Positions 5,234 to 12,352 of a DNA stretch of 24,679 nt are shown here, one piece after another. The notes beneath the pieces were generated by a model, which worked only from the letters and a program-made list of their open reading frames with translations, made no database searches and had not been told where the DNA came from. Each line of letters opens with the position of its first letter. Within the stretch, counting starts at the first letter, position 1. The position numbers were made by a program, and so were the translations under genes. Source of the DNA: a virus; IMG/VR virus record IMGVR_UViG_3300007234_000095, positions 1-24,679 of that record; one strand, given 5' to 3'.

Positions 5234-6600
5234 GCCGGATAATCCCATTTAGTAATTTGTTCTACTTTGTTCCAAGGGCCCCAATAACCTTTTTTGTAAA
5301 TATAAGGTGCGGTTCTTACAGGACAAGAATCACCAGTACAAAGAAGATCATCAACAATTCTCCATGATTCCGTCACCTCATCGGAATGAACAAAGTGTGA
5401 TTGATCATTATTAATTGCATCAAAGAATAATTTCTCATAACCATCCACACCCAGCCAATCAGGATATCGATGTGTAAGAGTTGCTTTCTCAACTTCTTCA
5501 CCAAGTCCAGGTGATTTGACATCAATCTGAATATCAAGGTGTGCATGTGGTTGTAAACGCATCACAATACGACCAGGTGTTTCTCCCTCAAATAATCCAA
5601 CAGGTGGTGCTTTGAGTTTCACAACGACCTCCACACACTGATAGGGCATCTTCTTACCCGTCATAAAGTAAAAAGGAACACCTTCCCATCTCCAATTATC
5701 AACATACAAATCACCGGCAACAAAGGTTTGAGTCATTGACTCTGGGCCAACACCTTGTTCCTTGCGATAACCTTCATACTGACCAGTAACAAATTTTTTC
5801 CCAAGTCTTGTGGCAGCAAGAACTTTTGTTTTTTCTCTACGAATTTCTTTTGCATCCATTCTACATGGAGCATCCATTGCAATGAGTGAAAGAACCTGAA
5901 GCATATGATTCTGCAACATGTCTCTTACAACACCTGCAGTATCATAATATTGTGACCTCCCTTCACAACCAATCGTCTCCGTCGCAAAGATTTGAATCTC
6001 TTCTATGTAATTACGATTCCAAAGTGGTTCCAGCAAAATATTACCAAACCGAGTAGCAAGTATGTTATTAACAGTATCTTTGCCAAGATAATGGTCAATG
6101 CGATATACCTGTTTCTCCCGTAGATGTCTGCTAACCACAGACTGTAAATGATTAGAAGATTGAAGATCACGTCCAAAGGGTTTTTCGATAACCACTCTGG
6201 AATGATCCGGGTCATCCAAAAATCCTGCTTCTTTGAGGTTGATGATTGCATTTTCATAGCTCTCTGGAGGAACAGATAAAAAATACGTTGTATCTACACT
6301 ATCATCATGAAGTTTGGTCAAACTATCTTGATTATTAAGATCTGCACAAACAAAATCCAACCAATATGTAAATTCTTCCGGATAGTTACCAAGATGCTCT
6401 ATCCATGACTCTTTAGAATGTTCTCTACGAGACACCCCAACAATCAAAAGTTGTTCTGGTAAAAGTTTTTTCTCCCACAATTGATACAATGCAGGAATCA
6501 GTTTTCTTTTACATAAATCCCCAGTAGCACCGAAGATGACTATCCTCCTGGACAGGTAATCAGTGGGCAGTTCCATTTCCGTCATAGTCGTCTGATTCAT
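5230..6600 (-). CDS. zwf: Glucose-6-phosphate 1-dehydrogenase
   Basis: The product catalyses glucose-6-phosphate plus NADP to 6-phosphogluconolactone plus NADPH, the entry step of the oxidative pentose phosphate pathway. Counting from ATG 6600 (456 aa), the nucleotide-binding GATGDL is at about 24-29, EKPFG at 139-143 and the substrate-binding RIDHYLGK at 167-174; family C-terminal blocks continue to DYPA. The open frame extends to a GTG at 6681, but that 27-residue extension is not family-like and overlaps a 42-aa micro-ORF in another frame. ATG 6600 has AAAGGTGA upstream at rather long spacing; ATGs at 6585 and 6576 are alternatives. It follows gnd and is a known cyanophage auxiliary metabolic gene. 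Confidence 0.95.
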   Translation of the reverse strand: MNQTTMTEMELPTDYLSRRIVIFGATGDLCKRKLIPALYQLWEKKLLPEQLLIVGVSRREHSKESWIEHLGNYPEEFTYWLDFVCADLNNQDSLTKLHDDSVDTTYFLSVPPESYENAIINLKEAGFLDDPDHSRVVIEKPFGRDLQSSNHLQSVVSRHLREKQVYRIDHYLGKDTVNNILATRFGNILLEPLWNRNYIEEIQIFATETIGCEGRSQYYDTAGVVRDMLQNHMLQVLSLIAMDAPCRMDAKEIRREKTKVLAATRLGKKFVTGQYEGYRKEQGVGPESMTQTFVAGDLYVDNWRWEGVPFYFMTGKKMPYQCVEVVVKLKAPPVGLFEGETPGRIVMRLQPHAHLDIQIDVKSPGLGEEVEKATLTHRYPDWLGVDGYEKLFFDAINNDQSHFVHSDEVTESWRIVDDLLCTGDSCPVRTAPYIYKKGYWGPWNKVEQITKWDYPA

Positions 6601-6688
6601 AGTAGTTATTTTCACCTTTTCGTATCCCGAAATATATGGTGGATACCACAAAGGGTATTGCGAGGAATTTAAGAAACTCACCGAACAT
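6560..6688 (-). CDS. Micro-protein, 42 aa, between gnd and zwf
   Basis: ATG at 6688 lies 11 bases inside the end of gnd, and the frame closes at 6560 inside the start of zwf. The product has a membrane-like helix (FLKFLAIPFVVSTIYFGI), then RKGE, then an acidic, Tyr-rich polar tail (NNYYESDDYDGNGTAH). This positive-inside layout is protein-like, while the zwf-frame translation of the same DNA is not G6PDH-like. It would be an additional member of the metabolic operon. No family is recognised. Confidence 0.6.
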   Translation of the reverse strand: MFGEFLKFLAIPFVVSTIYFGIRKGENNYYESDDYDGNGTAH

Positions 6689-7712
6689 GATGACCACCGA
6701 ACATATATCTCATACCGTTTAGAACCTTGGACGCGAAAGCACCAAGACGGCGAGAGTTAAATCTCTCATACAGAGCACTGCTGATAACAGGAGCGGGTAT
6801 CCCAAGATCCACAGCAGCATGGACAGTCCAACGACCCTCCCCAGAATCACTGACCCCCCCATCGAACTTATCAAGGTGATGATCGTTTCGTAAAACATCA
6901 GCGGTAAGATCGAGTAACCAACTACCAACAACAGAACCACGACGCCATAACTCAGCCACTTCAGAAACATCGATGTCATAGCAATAATCTTTTGGATTAT
7001 CCATTGGAGCAACTTCTGCATCTCCTGCTTTGACATACTTGGCACCTGCATTTGCATTCTCTAAAATATTAAATCCTTCAGCATATGCCTGCATCACTCC
7101 ATACTCAATACCATTATGAACCATCTTCACAAAGTGTCCGGCACCTGGTCCTCCACAATGTAACCAACCATATTCAGCACTAGTACTACGACTCAAAGGG
7201 TCTGTGCGGGGAGCAGCATCGATTCCTGGAGCAAGGGCGCGGAAGAGAGGAGCGCAGACGGATACTGCAGTATTTGCACCACCAACCATAAGACAGTATC
7301 CACGCTCCAAACCATAAACACCACCACTAGTACCACAGTCAATATATTGGATGCCCAATTTAGCAAGCCTTTCTGCTCTCCTGCGAGTGTCTTTAAAATT
7401 GGAATTGCCATGATCAATAATAATATCACCCTCCACACAAAATTGTAGTAACTCATTAATTGTGCCCTCGACTGTTTCTGCTGGTACTACCATCATGAAA
7501 ATACCAGGTGCTCTTCTATCACTTGGTGTAGATCTAACTACTTGAACAAGGCTTTCCACAGAAGTGGTACATCCACTAATATAACCCTTTTCATATTGTT
7601 CTTCAGCTTTTGCATAGTTGTTTCTATACCCCCATACTTCATGACCTGCTTTGATGAGACGACGGGACATTCCTTCTCCCATTCGTCCCAGACCGATGAT
7701 TCCTACCTTCAT
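6678..7712 (-). CDS. gnd: 6-phosphogluconate dehydrogenase, short form
   Basis: The enzyme decarboxylates 6-phosphogluconate to ribulose-5-phosphate with reduction of NAD(P). The Rossmann motif GLGRMG is at residues 7-12, the signature CGTSGGVYGLERG at about 126-138, and the catalytic region GPGAGHFVKMVHNGIEYG includes Lys196 and Asn200. A DSGEGRWTV block follows near 290. At 344 aa it is the short bacterial type, without the long C-terminal domain of the roughly 470-aa form. The start overlaps the PTOX stop as ATGA. With zwf it supplies both oxidative steps of the pathway that make NADPH and pentose for nucleotide synthesis. Confidence 0.95.
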   Translation of the reverse strand: MKVGIIGLGRMGEGMSRRLIKAGHEVWGYRNNYAKAEEQYEKGYISGCTTSVESLVQVVRSTPSDRRAPGIFMMVVPAETVEGTINELLQFCVEGDIIIDHGNSNFKDTRRRAERLAKLGIQYIDCGTSGGVYGLERGYCLMVGGANTAVSVCAPLFRALAPGIDAAPRTDPLSRSTSAEYGWLHCGGPGAGHFVKMVHNGIEYGVMQAYAEGFNILENANAGAKYVKAGDAEVAPMDNPKDYCYDIDVSEVAELWRRGSVVGSWLLDLTADVLRNDHHLDKFDGGVSDSGEGRWTVHAAVDLGIPAPVISSALYERFNSRRLGAFASKVLNGMRYMFGGHHVR

Positions 7713-8215
7713 TTTATCATCTCCATTGAAGTATGTAGTTCCTGAAAATGTTGTATCTCATCATTCATTATACGCCAAATGTTCTCATCATTCCAATCAT
7801 GATACTGTAAGTAATGTGCATATGTCATTGCTGCATGTATTTCTATTTCATAGGAGAGATGGTAAGCAGAAACAGGAGCCACCCAATAATAAAATACATT
7901 AATCCAATAGTAGACAAGAACGAGGTGTCTGGCAAAGAAACGATCAATCCAATAAGAATTACCGCCCCGACTTTCCATATATTCCAGATGTTCTGTTTCA
8001 TTAATTGTTTGAGCAAAATGTTCCTCCATTAGATAAAGGTGTTCTGACCCACGAAGTCCTAATGATTCCCTAAAATGTAAGACACTTAAAAATGCAAAAT
8101 AGGGTGCCCGAGCAATCTCCTCAAGCACCCAAAAACGTTGAAAGTATCTACCCCTATAGAGATAATCAATTATTTTAACAGTAAGGTTCAGAACAAAACT
8201 GTTAATCTTTTTCAT
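7709..8215 (-). CDS. Plastoquinol terminal oxidase (PTOX), alternative oxidase family
   Basis: The 168-aa protein has the di-iron ligand motifs of the family in order: LEEIARAPY, NETEHLEYM (ExxH), EIEIHAAM and DEIQHF (ExxH). Hydrophobic segments (VLVYYWINVFYYWVAP) fit interfacial membrane attachment. PTOX oxidises plastoquinol and reduces oxygen to water. I choose ATG 8215, two bases from the petE stop; the frame also contains a TTG at 8224. It is shorter than plastid enzymes at both ends but keeps the catalytic core. In cyanophages it is thought to relieve over-reduction and maintain electron flow when carbon fixation is reduced. Confidence 0.93.
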   Translation of the reverse strand: MKKINSFVLNLTVKIIDYLYRGRYFQRFWVLEEIARAPYFAFLSVLHFRESLGLRGSEHLYLMEEHFAQTINETEHLEYMESRGGNSYWIDRFFARHLVLVYYWINVFYYWVAPVSAYHLSYEIEIHAAMTYAHYLQYHDWNDENIWRIMNDEIQHFQELHTSMEMIK

Positions 8216-8216
8216 A

Positions 8217-8540
8217 TCATTCAACGTGTACAGTACCGATCATACCAGCACCTTTATGTGGCGCACACCAATAAGTATAGTCACCAGATTCTGGAAATGC
8301 AACTTCAAAGTCTTCACCTGGTAACATTACTAAACCTTCATGCCCCAATTCTGGATGATTTTCTACAACAACATTATGGGGAGGAAGCATACCATTAACA
8401 AAATGTACTGACTCACCAGCACTAATAGTAACTTCAGCAGGATCAAAAACAAGGTTACCATTAGAACCCATAGTAACATCAACTGCCCATGCCGGAAGTG
8501 CTAGAAAAAATGTAGCTAGAAGTGCAAAAAAGAACTTCAT
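8217..8540 (-). CDS. petE: Plastocyanin
   Basis: A signal peptide (MKFFFALLATFFLALPAWA) directs the protein to the thylakoid lumen or periplasm. The type I copper ligands are visible: His in PPHNVVV, and Cys, His and Met in YWCAPHKGAGM. The mature part is about 88 aa, a little shorter than typical plastocyanins. Plastocyanin carries electrons from cytochrome b6f to photosystem I or a terminal oxidase. Its stop nearly abuts the PTOX start, so the two are probably co-translated. It is the first gene of the metabolic cassette; I see no near-consensus promoter directly upstream. Confidence 0.95.
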   Translation of the reverse strand: MKFFFALLATFFLALPAWAVDVTMGSNGNLVFDPAEVTISAGESVHFVNGMLPPHNVVVENHPELGHEGLVMLPGEDFEVAFPESGDYTYWCAPHKGAGMIGTVHVE

Positions 8541-8546
8541 AAAAGT

Positions 8547-8750
8547 TTACTCGACTACACTATCTAGGTATTTTTTCTCTTCTTGATACAAATGATTATG
8601 ATTCTTATCAAAATATATTTTGATTCCCTGACTTACTTCTGGCAGTAGCCATTCATCAACCCGATAGCAATATTGCCAATTTGCAGGTTGAATACAATTC
8701 ATCACCACGACAGACCAAAATGCTGTCGCATAATTTATAAATGTGTACAT
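8547..8750 (-). CDS. Hypothetical protein, 67 aa
   Basis: The product has a hydrophobic N-terminus (FINYATAFWSVVVM) and a polar rest rich in Tyr, Trp and charged residues (NWQYCYRVDEWLLPE). The first segment may be a signal peptide or membrane anchor. It begins 3 bases after the stop of the upstream gene and ends 6 bases before petE, so it appears to be in the same transcript as the metabolic cassette. An in-frame ATG at 8702 is an alternative start. No family is recognised. Confidence 0.65.
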   Translation of the reverse strand: MYTFINYATAFWSVVVMNCIQPANWQYCYRVDEWLLPEVSQGIKIYFDKNHNHLYQEEKKYLDSVVE

Positions 8751-8753
8751 TAG

Positions 8754-9374
8754 TTAACAATCATTAAATACAGTTCCAACTTCAGATCCAATTTCAGATC
8801 CTGCTTTCTGGCCTAAAAGTAATGCCCATCCACCTGCTAACCATCCAATGTAAGGAATGTTGACAAGTGCTGGAACTGCTACACCAGCAGCAATCGCACT
8901 ACCTGCCATCGCACCTTGTGACCGTGCTCCAGCGTCCGCCCGTATGCACTCTTCGCTTTTGGCAAGAGTCTTTCCCTCGGCATCTACTGATCCGCCTCCT
9001 AGGTTGCGTGTTCCTTCTCTAGTATATTGATCCCGACGATACTCATTACGTTTTTCAGATCCTCCACCAAACAATCCTCTCTTATTCTTATCAACATCAA
9101 GAGATCTTTCAGATTCTAAAATCTTTGGATCATCTGCACGATACTCAATCTCATACCCATCCTTGCCGGCTCTAATTCTATAAGATGAATATGGGCCACG
9201 AGGAATATTAATAACAGGAACTTGACTTACTTTAGGAGTATTATCATTAAGTAAATAACCAAGAAGACCGATATGAGAAATGCCAACAATGGCACCTAAT
9301 GCCAACGCAGCAATCTTAATTGGCGATTTAGACTTTACATCTTTTTCTTCAGGTTCCTTGGATATATTATACAT
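8754..9374 (-). CDS. Membrane protein with glycine-rich C-terminal hydrophobic region, 206 aa
   Basis: I start it at ATG 9374, three bases beyond the previous stop; a GTG at 9380 is also in frame. An N-terminal membrane helix (IAALALGAIVGISHIGLLGYLL) is followed by a polar charged middle (RIRAGKDGYEIEYRADDPK; KRNEYRRDQYTREGTRN). The C-terminus has alternating Gly and Ala small-residue helices (GAMAGSAIAAGVAVPALV; IGWLAGGWALLLGQKAGSEIG), as in glycine-zipper membrane proteins. Function unknown; membrane perturbation or a virion-associated role are both possible. Confidence 0.75.
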   Translation of the reverse strand: MYNISKEPEEKDVKSKSPIKIAALALGAIVGISHIGLLGYLLNDNTPKVSQVPVINIPRGPYSSYRIRAGKDGYEIEYRADDPKILESERSLDVDKNKRGLFGGGSEKRNEYRRDQYTREGTRNLGGGSVDAEGKTLAKSEECIRADAGARSQGAMAGSAIAAGVAVPALVNIPYIGWLAGGWALLLGQKAGSEIGSEVGTVFNDC

Positions 9375-9376
9375 TA

Positions 9377-9667
9377 TCACTCAACTTTTTCTTTTTTTTC
9401 TACTTCTTTTTTAGAAGATTCTTCATCTTTTTTCTTTGCAGGTTGAACTCCGAAAGTGGCCAAAGTTCCGGTAAACACACTGGCAATGAAAGTTGGATCA
9501 ATATTCTTCTGTGGGACACCAGGAATCGTTACATAATTAAGTGTAAGAATTGCTGCAGACCACGATAAAATAACAACACGCACTAACGCAGACAGACCTT
9601 CATCTGCCCAGTCAAATTTATTTTCCTTTTTGGCATCCTCTTTTTTAGTCAGTTTTGAATCTGTCAT
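9377..9667 (-). CDS. Small membrane protein, 96 aa, holin-like layout
   Basis: The N-terminus is charged (KLTKKEDAKKENK). Two hydrophobic segments follow (LVRVVILSWSAAILTLNYV and TFIASVFTGTLATFGV), and the C-terminus is strongly charged (AKKKDEESSKKEVEKKEKVE). Two membrane helices with charged ends and a size under 100 aa fit class II holins, and an exported tail-lysozyme-family gene lies about 3 kb upstream. This is suggestive only, since many phage membrane proteins look alike. A CATAAATA late-type box lies 23 bases upstream of the start, which would suit a lysis gene. Confidence 0.7.
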   Translation of the reverse strand: MTDSKLTKKEDAKKENKFDWADEGLSALVRVVILSWSAAILTLNYVTIPGVPQKNIDPTFIASVFTGTLATFGVQPAKKKDEESSKKEVEKKEKVE

Positions 9668-9673
9668 TTAAAA

Positions 9674-9688
9674 AAGAGTGAGGCTCTT
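9674..9688 (-). terminator. Weak hairpin with T-run in the leader of the 96-aa gene
   Basis: AAGAG and CTCTT form a 5-bp stem with a 5-base loop, followed on the minus strand by six T, as in a weak intrinsic terminator. It lies between the CATAAATA box and the ATG at 9667. Read-through RNA from the gene at 9701 could form it; RNA started from the box would begin inside the stem and could not. Confidence 0.4.
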
Positions 9689-9689
9689 G

Positions 9690-9697
9690 TATTTATG
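9690..9697 (-). promoter_or_regulatory. Late promoter variant CATAAATA
   Basis: The box CATAAATA is 23 bases upstream of the ATG at 9667, at nearly the same distance as the other late-type boxes in this window (23-33 bases). It could drive the membrane-protein genes and, by read-through, petE and beyond. Confidence 0.55.
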
Positions 9698-9700
9698 ATT

Positions 9701-10036
9701 TTAATGTCCCAATGGAGATAAAGATTGTGCATTCCATTCACCCAATGGTATAAATTTTCCCATAAACATCATATGAACCAGTCCTCGTTTATACTCGTCT
9801 ATAGTTACAACATAAAACAATGATTCATATACTCCTTGCCTTTGAAGTTTAGCCATTCTATGTACACCATCTTCCAGTAGATATCCATTATCATACTTTA
9901 TGACAATACCAGGATAAGAAGTATCAACATTATCTACAAGATATGGATCTGCTGGAGGATGACAAATCAGAGAGTGTTTTATCATTACAGGTTTACGATC
10001 ATCTATAACAATTTTATATGAGGTTTCCATTGTCAT
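9701..10036 (-). CDS. Hypothetical protein, 111 aa, possible ParB-like fold
   Basis: I choose ATG 10036, which overlaps the stop of the oxygenase-like gene as ATGA; the open frame reaches 10066. The segment GIVIKYDNGYLLEDGVHRMAKLQRQG resembles the DG.HR.AA core of ParB/sulfiredoxin-type domains, where the nucleotide-binding residues lie. The similarity is short and the rest is not diagnostic. Tight coupling to the oxygenase-like gene suggests a shared task. Weak functional assignment; coding status is good. Confidence 0.7.
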   Translation of the reverse strand: MTMETSYKIVIDDRKPVMIKHSLICHPPADPYLVDNVDTSYPGIVIKYDNGYLLEDGVHRMAKLQRQGVYESLFYVVTIDEYKRGLVHMMFMGKFIPLGEWNAQSLSPLGH

Positions 10037-10710
10037 AGTTCTAACCATTGAGAAGGGTGAGTGCATCCTTGATGATAACTTGGATTATTTTCCTTCAATG
10101 TAATGCGTATATCACCAGCAATAACAATTCTTTCATCAGTTCTTTGAGTAAACTTTTGAATATGATGTAGAGTATCACTTGGGAAAAGCACTACAGTACC
10201 TTCAATTGGAGTGATGGTATAGTAATTACAATTATATCTATTGAATCTTGCAATTACATTTTTTGCATGAGAAGTTTCAAACAATCCTCCAGATATCTCA
10301 TTACGATTAGATGCTTGACTTATACAAAGTTTATCAGATGTCGAATCTGTTTTCAAATAATAAACAAAACTAATATTGGATTCATTATGAAAATGTGGGC
10401 CTACAGATGGAGTTTCATCATCTTTATGGTAACCAACCCAAGTTTTTACAATATGATAGTTAATCAGATTATGATTAACATTCAGATGTTCAAGATATTC
10501 ATTAAGATTCTTTTTCAATGAATTGAAAAACATCTTATATTCTGGATTTAAATGTGCAAATATTTTTCCAGAATATTCCGGGCTTTCATTTTCATATCCA
10601 TTAAACCAATAGTCACGAAGAGAATCTATATTTTTTTCTTTAAATTCTCTATGGCAATCAACCGTTCCTTGATAAACTACAAGGGGAAAAATTTCATGCA
10701 CTTTATTCAC
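10033..10710 (-). CDS. Putative 2OG-Fe(II) oxygenase
   Basis: GTG at 10710 is preferred because GGAG lies 7 bases upstream; the open frame begins with a TTG at 10716. The 225-aa product has a jelly-roll core pattern: GPHFHNESNISFVYYLK gives a His-x-His/Asn iron-binding strand, and LFPSDTLHHIQKFTQR..ERIVIAGDIRI gives the distal His and the Arg for 2-oxoglutarate. This pattern matches small phage and bacterial 2OG oxygenases. Substrate unknown; hydroxylation of a protein or nucleotide are both possible. It overlaps the 111-aa gene as ATGA. The usual HxD is not seen, so the enzyme assignment is moderate. Confidence 0.75.
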   Translation of the reverse strand: MNKVHEIFPLVVYQGTVDCHREFKEKNIDSLRDYWFNGYENESPEYSGKIFAHLNPEYKMFFNSLKKNLNEYLEHLNVNHNLINYHIVKTWVGYHKDDETPSVGPHFHNESNISFVYYLKTDSTSDKLCISQASNRNEISGGLFETSHAKNVIARFNRYNCNYYTITPIEGTVVLFPSDTLHHIQKFTQRTDERIVIAGDIRITLKENNPSYHQGCTHPSQWLEL

Positions 10711-10728
10711 TACCAATCTCCAACATAA

Positions 10729-10920
10729 TTAATCTAATATATCAACTGTAATACTAGTGTGATTTAATTGATTGTATTTTTGACAAAGATTTGCACTAGA
10801 TTCATGATTCCATTTATGATAAGTATTTTTTAATTGTTGAGTGTAATCAGGACTGTCGCAGGATTTCATTTCTTCGGCAACGATGGTCTTGATTAACACA
10901 TCTCTTGTTAAATTAGACAT
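10729..10920 (-). CDS. Hypothetical protein, 63 aa
   Basis: This small soluble polar protein (starts MSNLTRDVLIKTIVAEEM) has two Cys and several Asn, His and Tyr residues, with no membrane segment. It lies 18 bases upstream of the chosen oxygenase start on the same strand. An inverted repeat with TATAAT in its loop precedes it. No family is recognised. Confidence 0.6.
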   Translation of the reverse strand: MSNLTRDVLIKTIVAEEMKSCDSPDYTQQLKNTYHKWNHESSANLCQKYNQLNHTSITVDILD

Positions 10921-10942
10921 GTTTGAAAATTGCTTTCCAACA

Positions 10943-10985
10943 GAGAATCCACCATTATAACACTAAAGAGTTTCGCAGGATTCTC
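10943..10985 (-). promoter_or_regulatory. Inverted repeat with TATAAT in the loop
   Basis: GAGAATCC (10943-10950) and GGATTCTC (10978-10985) form a perfect 8-bp stem with a 27-base loop. The loop holds TATAAT on the minus strand (10954-10959), about 34 bases from the ATG at 10920. No good -35 hexamer is present at 16-18 bases, so this may be an extended or phage-activated promoter, or chance. The layout echoes the one before the HNH gene. Confidence 0.35.
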
Positions 10986-11016
10986 CTTGGGTGGTCTTTT
11001 CCTTGTAGGAATGTTA

Positions 11017-11679
11017 CTATTTAGACATAAAACCTTCTTCTACAAGATATTTACGGGTCAAAGGTGTTGGTTCATAAATTTCCCACATAGCACCAGTAGC
11101 ACAAGCAGAGAGTGCATCAGCTGTCATTCCTTTAGTCTTACCTGCCCATGTTGCTTCTGCTTCCCAAGGTACAGCAGACTTGGGATAGGTACGCTCTACC
11201 ATCTCACGCCACAGTGGAGGAACATCTTCTTCTGGTTTGATAATAGCAATCAAACTATTGTCAATCGTTCCTGCCATACAGTCTTGTGCTGCGTGCCATC
11301 CTTCATGACGCATCACAGACATAAGAACACCAGGACGATGCATAAAGGATTTATTCAGAAAAAAGTTATTACCGACGGTATGATAAACCCCACGATGTCC
11401 GACAGGAAAATACTTTTCATCTGCTAGAAACACCTTAACTCCGATTTGATCAAGGGAAACGAGCATGTTGTTGAACTCATCAGCAACAAAATCGTAATCA
11501 CTATTGGGATGAGCATTAGCAATATCATTGATACTGAAGACTTGTTGGACATCTTTAGTGCATTCTCGAAGGAGCATACAACCCATAGAGTCCATAGTAT
11601 AGAATTCTTTAGGAGTTTTTGATTCTCCCGCAAATGCAGGAGAAGCAACAAGAATCATAGCAAGAAGAAATTTTTTCAT
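11017..11679 (-). CDS. Secreted HExxH protein, putative zinc metallopeptidase
   Basis: A signal peptide (MKKFLLAMILVASPAFA) predicts export. HEGWH at residues 125-129 fits the zinc-binding HExxH motif, and PWEAEATWAG at 171-180 offers a downstream Glu as a possible third ligand, as in gluzincins. The mature part has four cysteines, two of them close together near residues 34 and 40. The 220-aa length is small for a peptidase and no named family is certain. The ATG overlaps the upstream stop as ATGA in a four-gene run that begins with an exported tail-lysozyme-family protein, so action in the host envelope is likely. Confidence 0.75.
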   Translation of the reverse strand: MKKFLLAMILVASPAFAGESKTPKEFYTMDSMGCMLLRECTKDVQQVFSINDIANAHPNSDYDFVADEFNNMLVSLDQIGVKVFLADEKYFPVGHRGVYHTVGNNFFLNKSFMHRPGVLMSVMRHEGWHAAQDCMAGTIDNSLIAIIKPEEDVPPLWREMVERTYPKSAVPWEAEATWAGKTKGMTADALSACATGAMWEIYEPTPLTRKYLVEEGFMSK

Positions 11680-11891
11680 GCGTAATAAGCCTCATAATAT
11701 TTGACAATACCATTTGTATTTACATTGCCCTGTGAAACCCAATCATGAACACATTCGTAAATACTTTGGTTGGAATATCTAGGTGATCCATCAGAACATA
11801 TCTCTGACCCAAATCTTTTGAGAAGAACATTTAAGGCACTGGTTCTCAATGACATTTTAGTGTCATTATAACGCCAATCTTTTTCACTCAT
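11676..11891 (-). CDS. Hypothetical protein, 71 aa
   Basis: This small soluble protein (starts MSEKDWRYNDTKMSL) is predicted mainly helical, with two Cys and a Tyr-rich end (GIVKYYEAYYA). It overlaps both neighbours by ATGA, so it belongs to the lysozyme to metallopeptidase run. No motif is recognised. Confidence 0.65.
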   Translation of the reverse strand: MSEKDWRYNDTKMSLRTSALNVLLKRFGSEICSDGSPRYSNQSIYECVHDWVSQGNVNTNGIVKYYEAYYA

Positions 11892-12352
11892 TTTTTAAAT
11901 TGCCCCATACCAGTTCCGGAGTTCCAACCACCAGGGCCTTCATGAAAGTTTTCAGAACCACCAATAGGATTTAAATTTAGAGTTGTATTCTGATTCTTGG
12001 TAGCAATCTCATACATTTTCTGATGAATATCTTCTGATTCACCAGTTACCAAGAATTGCTCTTCTCGTTCCTGACGTTTCATTTCAAATTCTTGCTTCAT
12101 GTAATCAATCTGCTTTTCAGTTTTCATAGGGGCAGAACCAAACCAAGGGTCATCTTCAAGATACATTGGTGCAGGAACACCAATGTATGAAGGAGCATTC
12201 ATTTCATCACAATCAACTTCTTCTTTATCAATTGAACAATGAATATTCTTTTTTTCAAGAAGAGAAGTTTGTGTCTCGAATTTTTCTTTCATTGTTTTGA
12301 TTGTGTTTTTGATTGCGTTTTTGATTTTGATTTTGTTCAAAAATGTTGTCAT
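11888..12352 (-). CDS. Hypothetical protein, 154 aa
   Basis: The N-terminal 30 residues are basic and amphipathic (FLNKIKIKNAIKNTIKTMKEKF). The middle is acidic with two Cys (HCSIDKEEVDCDE) and a Pro-rich stretch (YIGVPAPMYLEDDPWFG). A coiled-coil-like segment follows (QIDYMKQEFEMKRQEREEQ), and the tail is Gly/Asn-rich (GGWNSGTGMGQFKK). It overlaps the lysozyme stop as ATGA. The modular low-complexity build suggests a binding or structural protein; no family is recognised. Confidence 0.7.
   Translation of the reverse strand: MTTFLNKIKIKNAIKNTIKTMKEKFETQTSLLEKKNIHCSIDKEEVDCDEMNAPSYIGVPAPMYLEDDPWFGSAPMKTEKQIDYMKQEFEMKRQEREEQFLVTGESEDIHQKMYEIATKNQNTTLNLNPIGGSENFHEGPGGWNSGTGMGQFKK

Noticed and set aside
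6601-6681. GTG 6681 as the zwf start
   Set aside because: It gives 27 extra residues with no G6PDH likeness and overlaps a better membrane micro-ORF. Kept only as an alternative.
11018-11025. TCTAAATA as a late promoter (also at 24479-24486)
   Set aside because: The second base breaks the ATAAATA core, and at 11018 it simply encodes the Ser-Lys-stop of the HExxH gene. The distance to the 63-aa gene is too long.
10930-11427. Plus-strand open frame containing SFAGFSL-like residues similar to the NrdB C-terminal tail
   Set aside because: Only six residues (FAGFSL) match, the frame is antisense to the HExxH protein, starts with TTG, and has no ribosome site. Chance similarity is the simplest reading.
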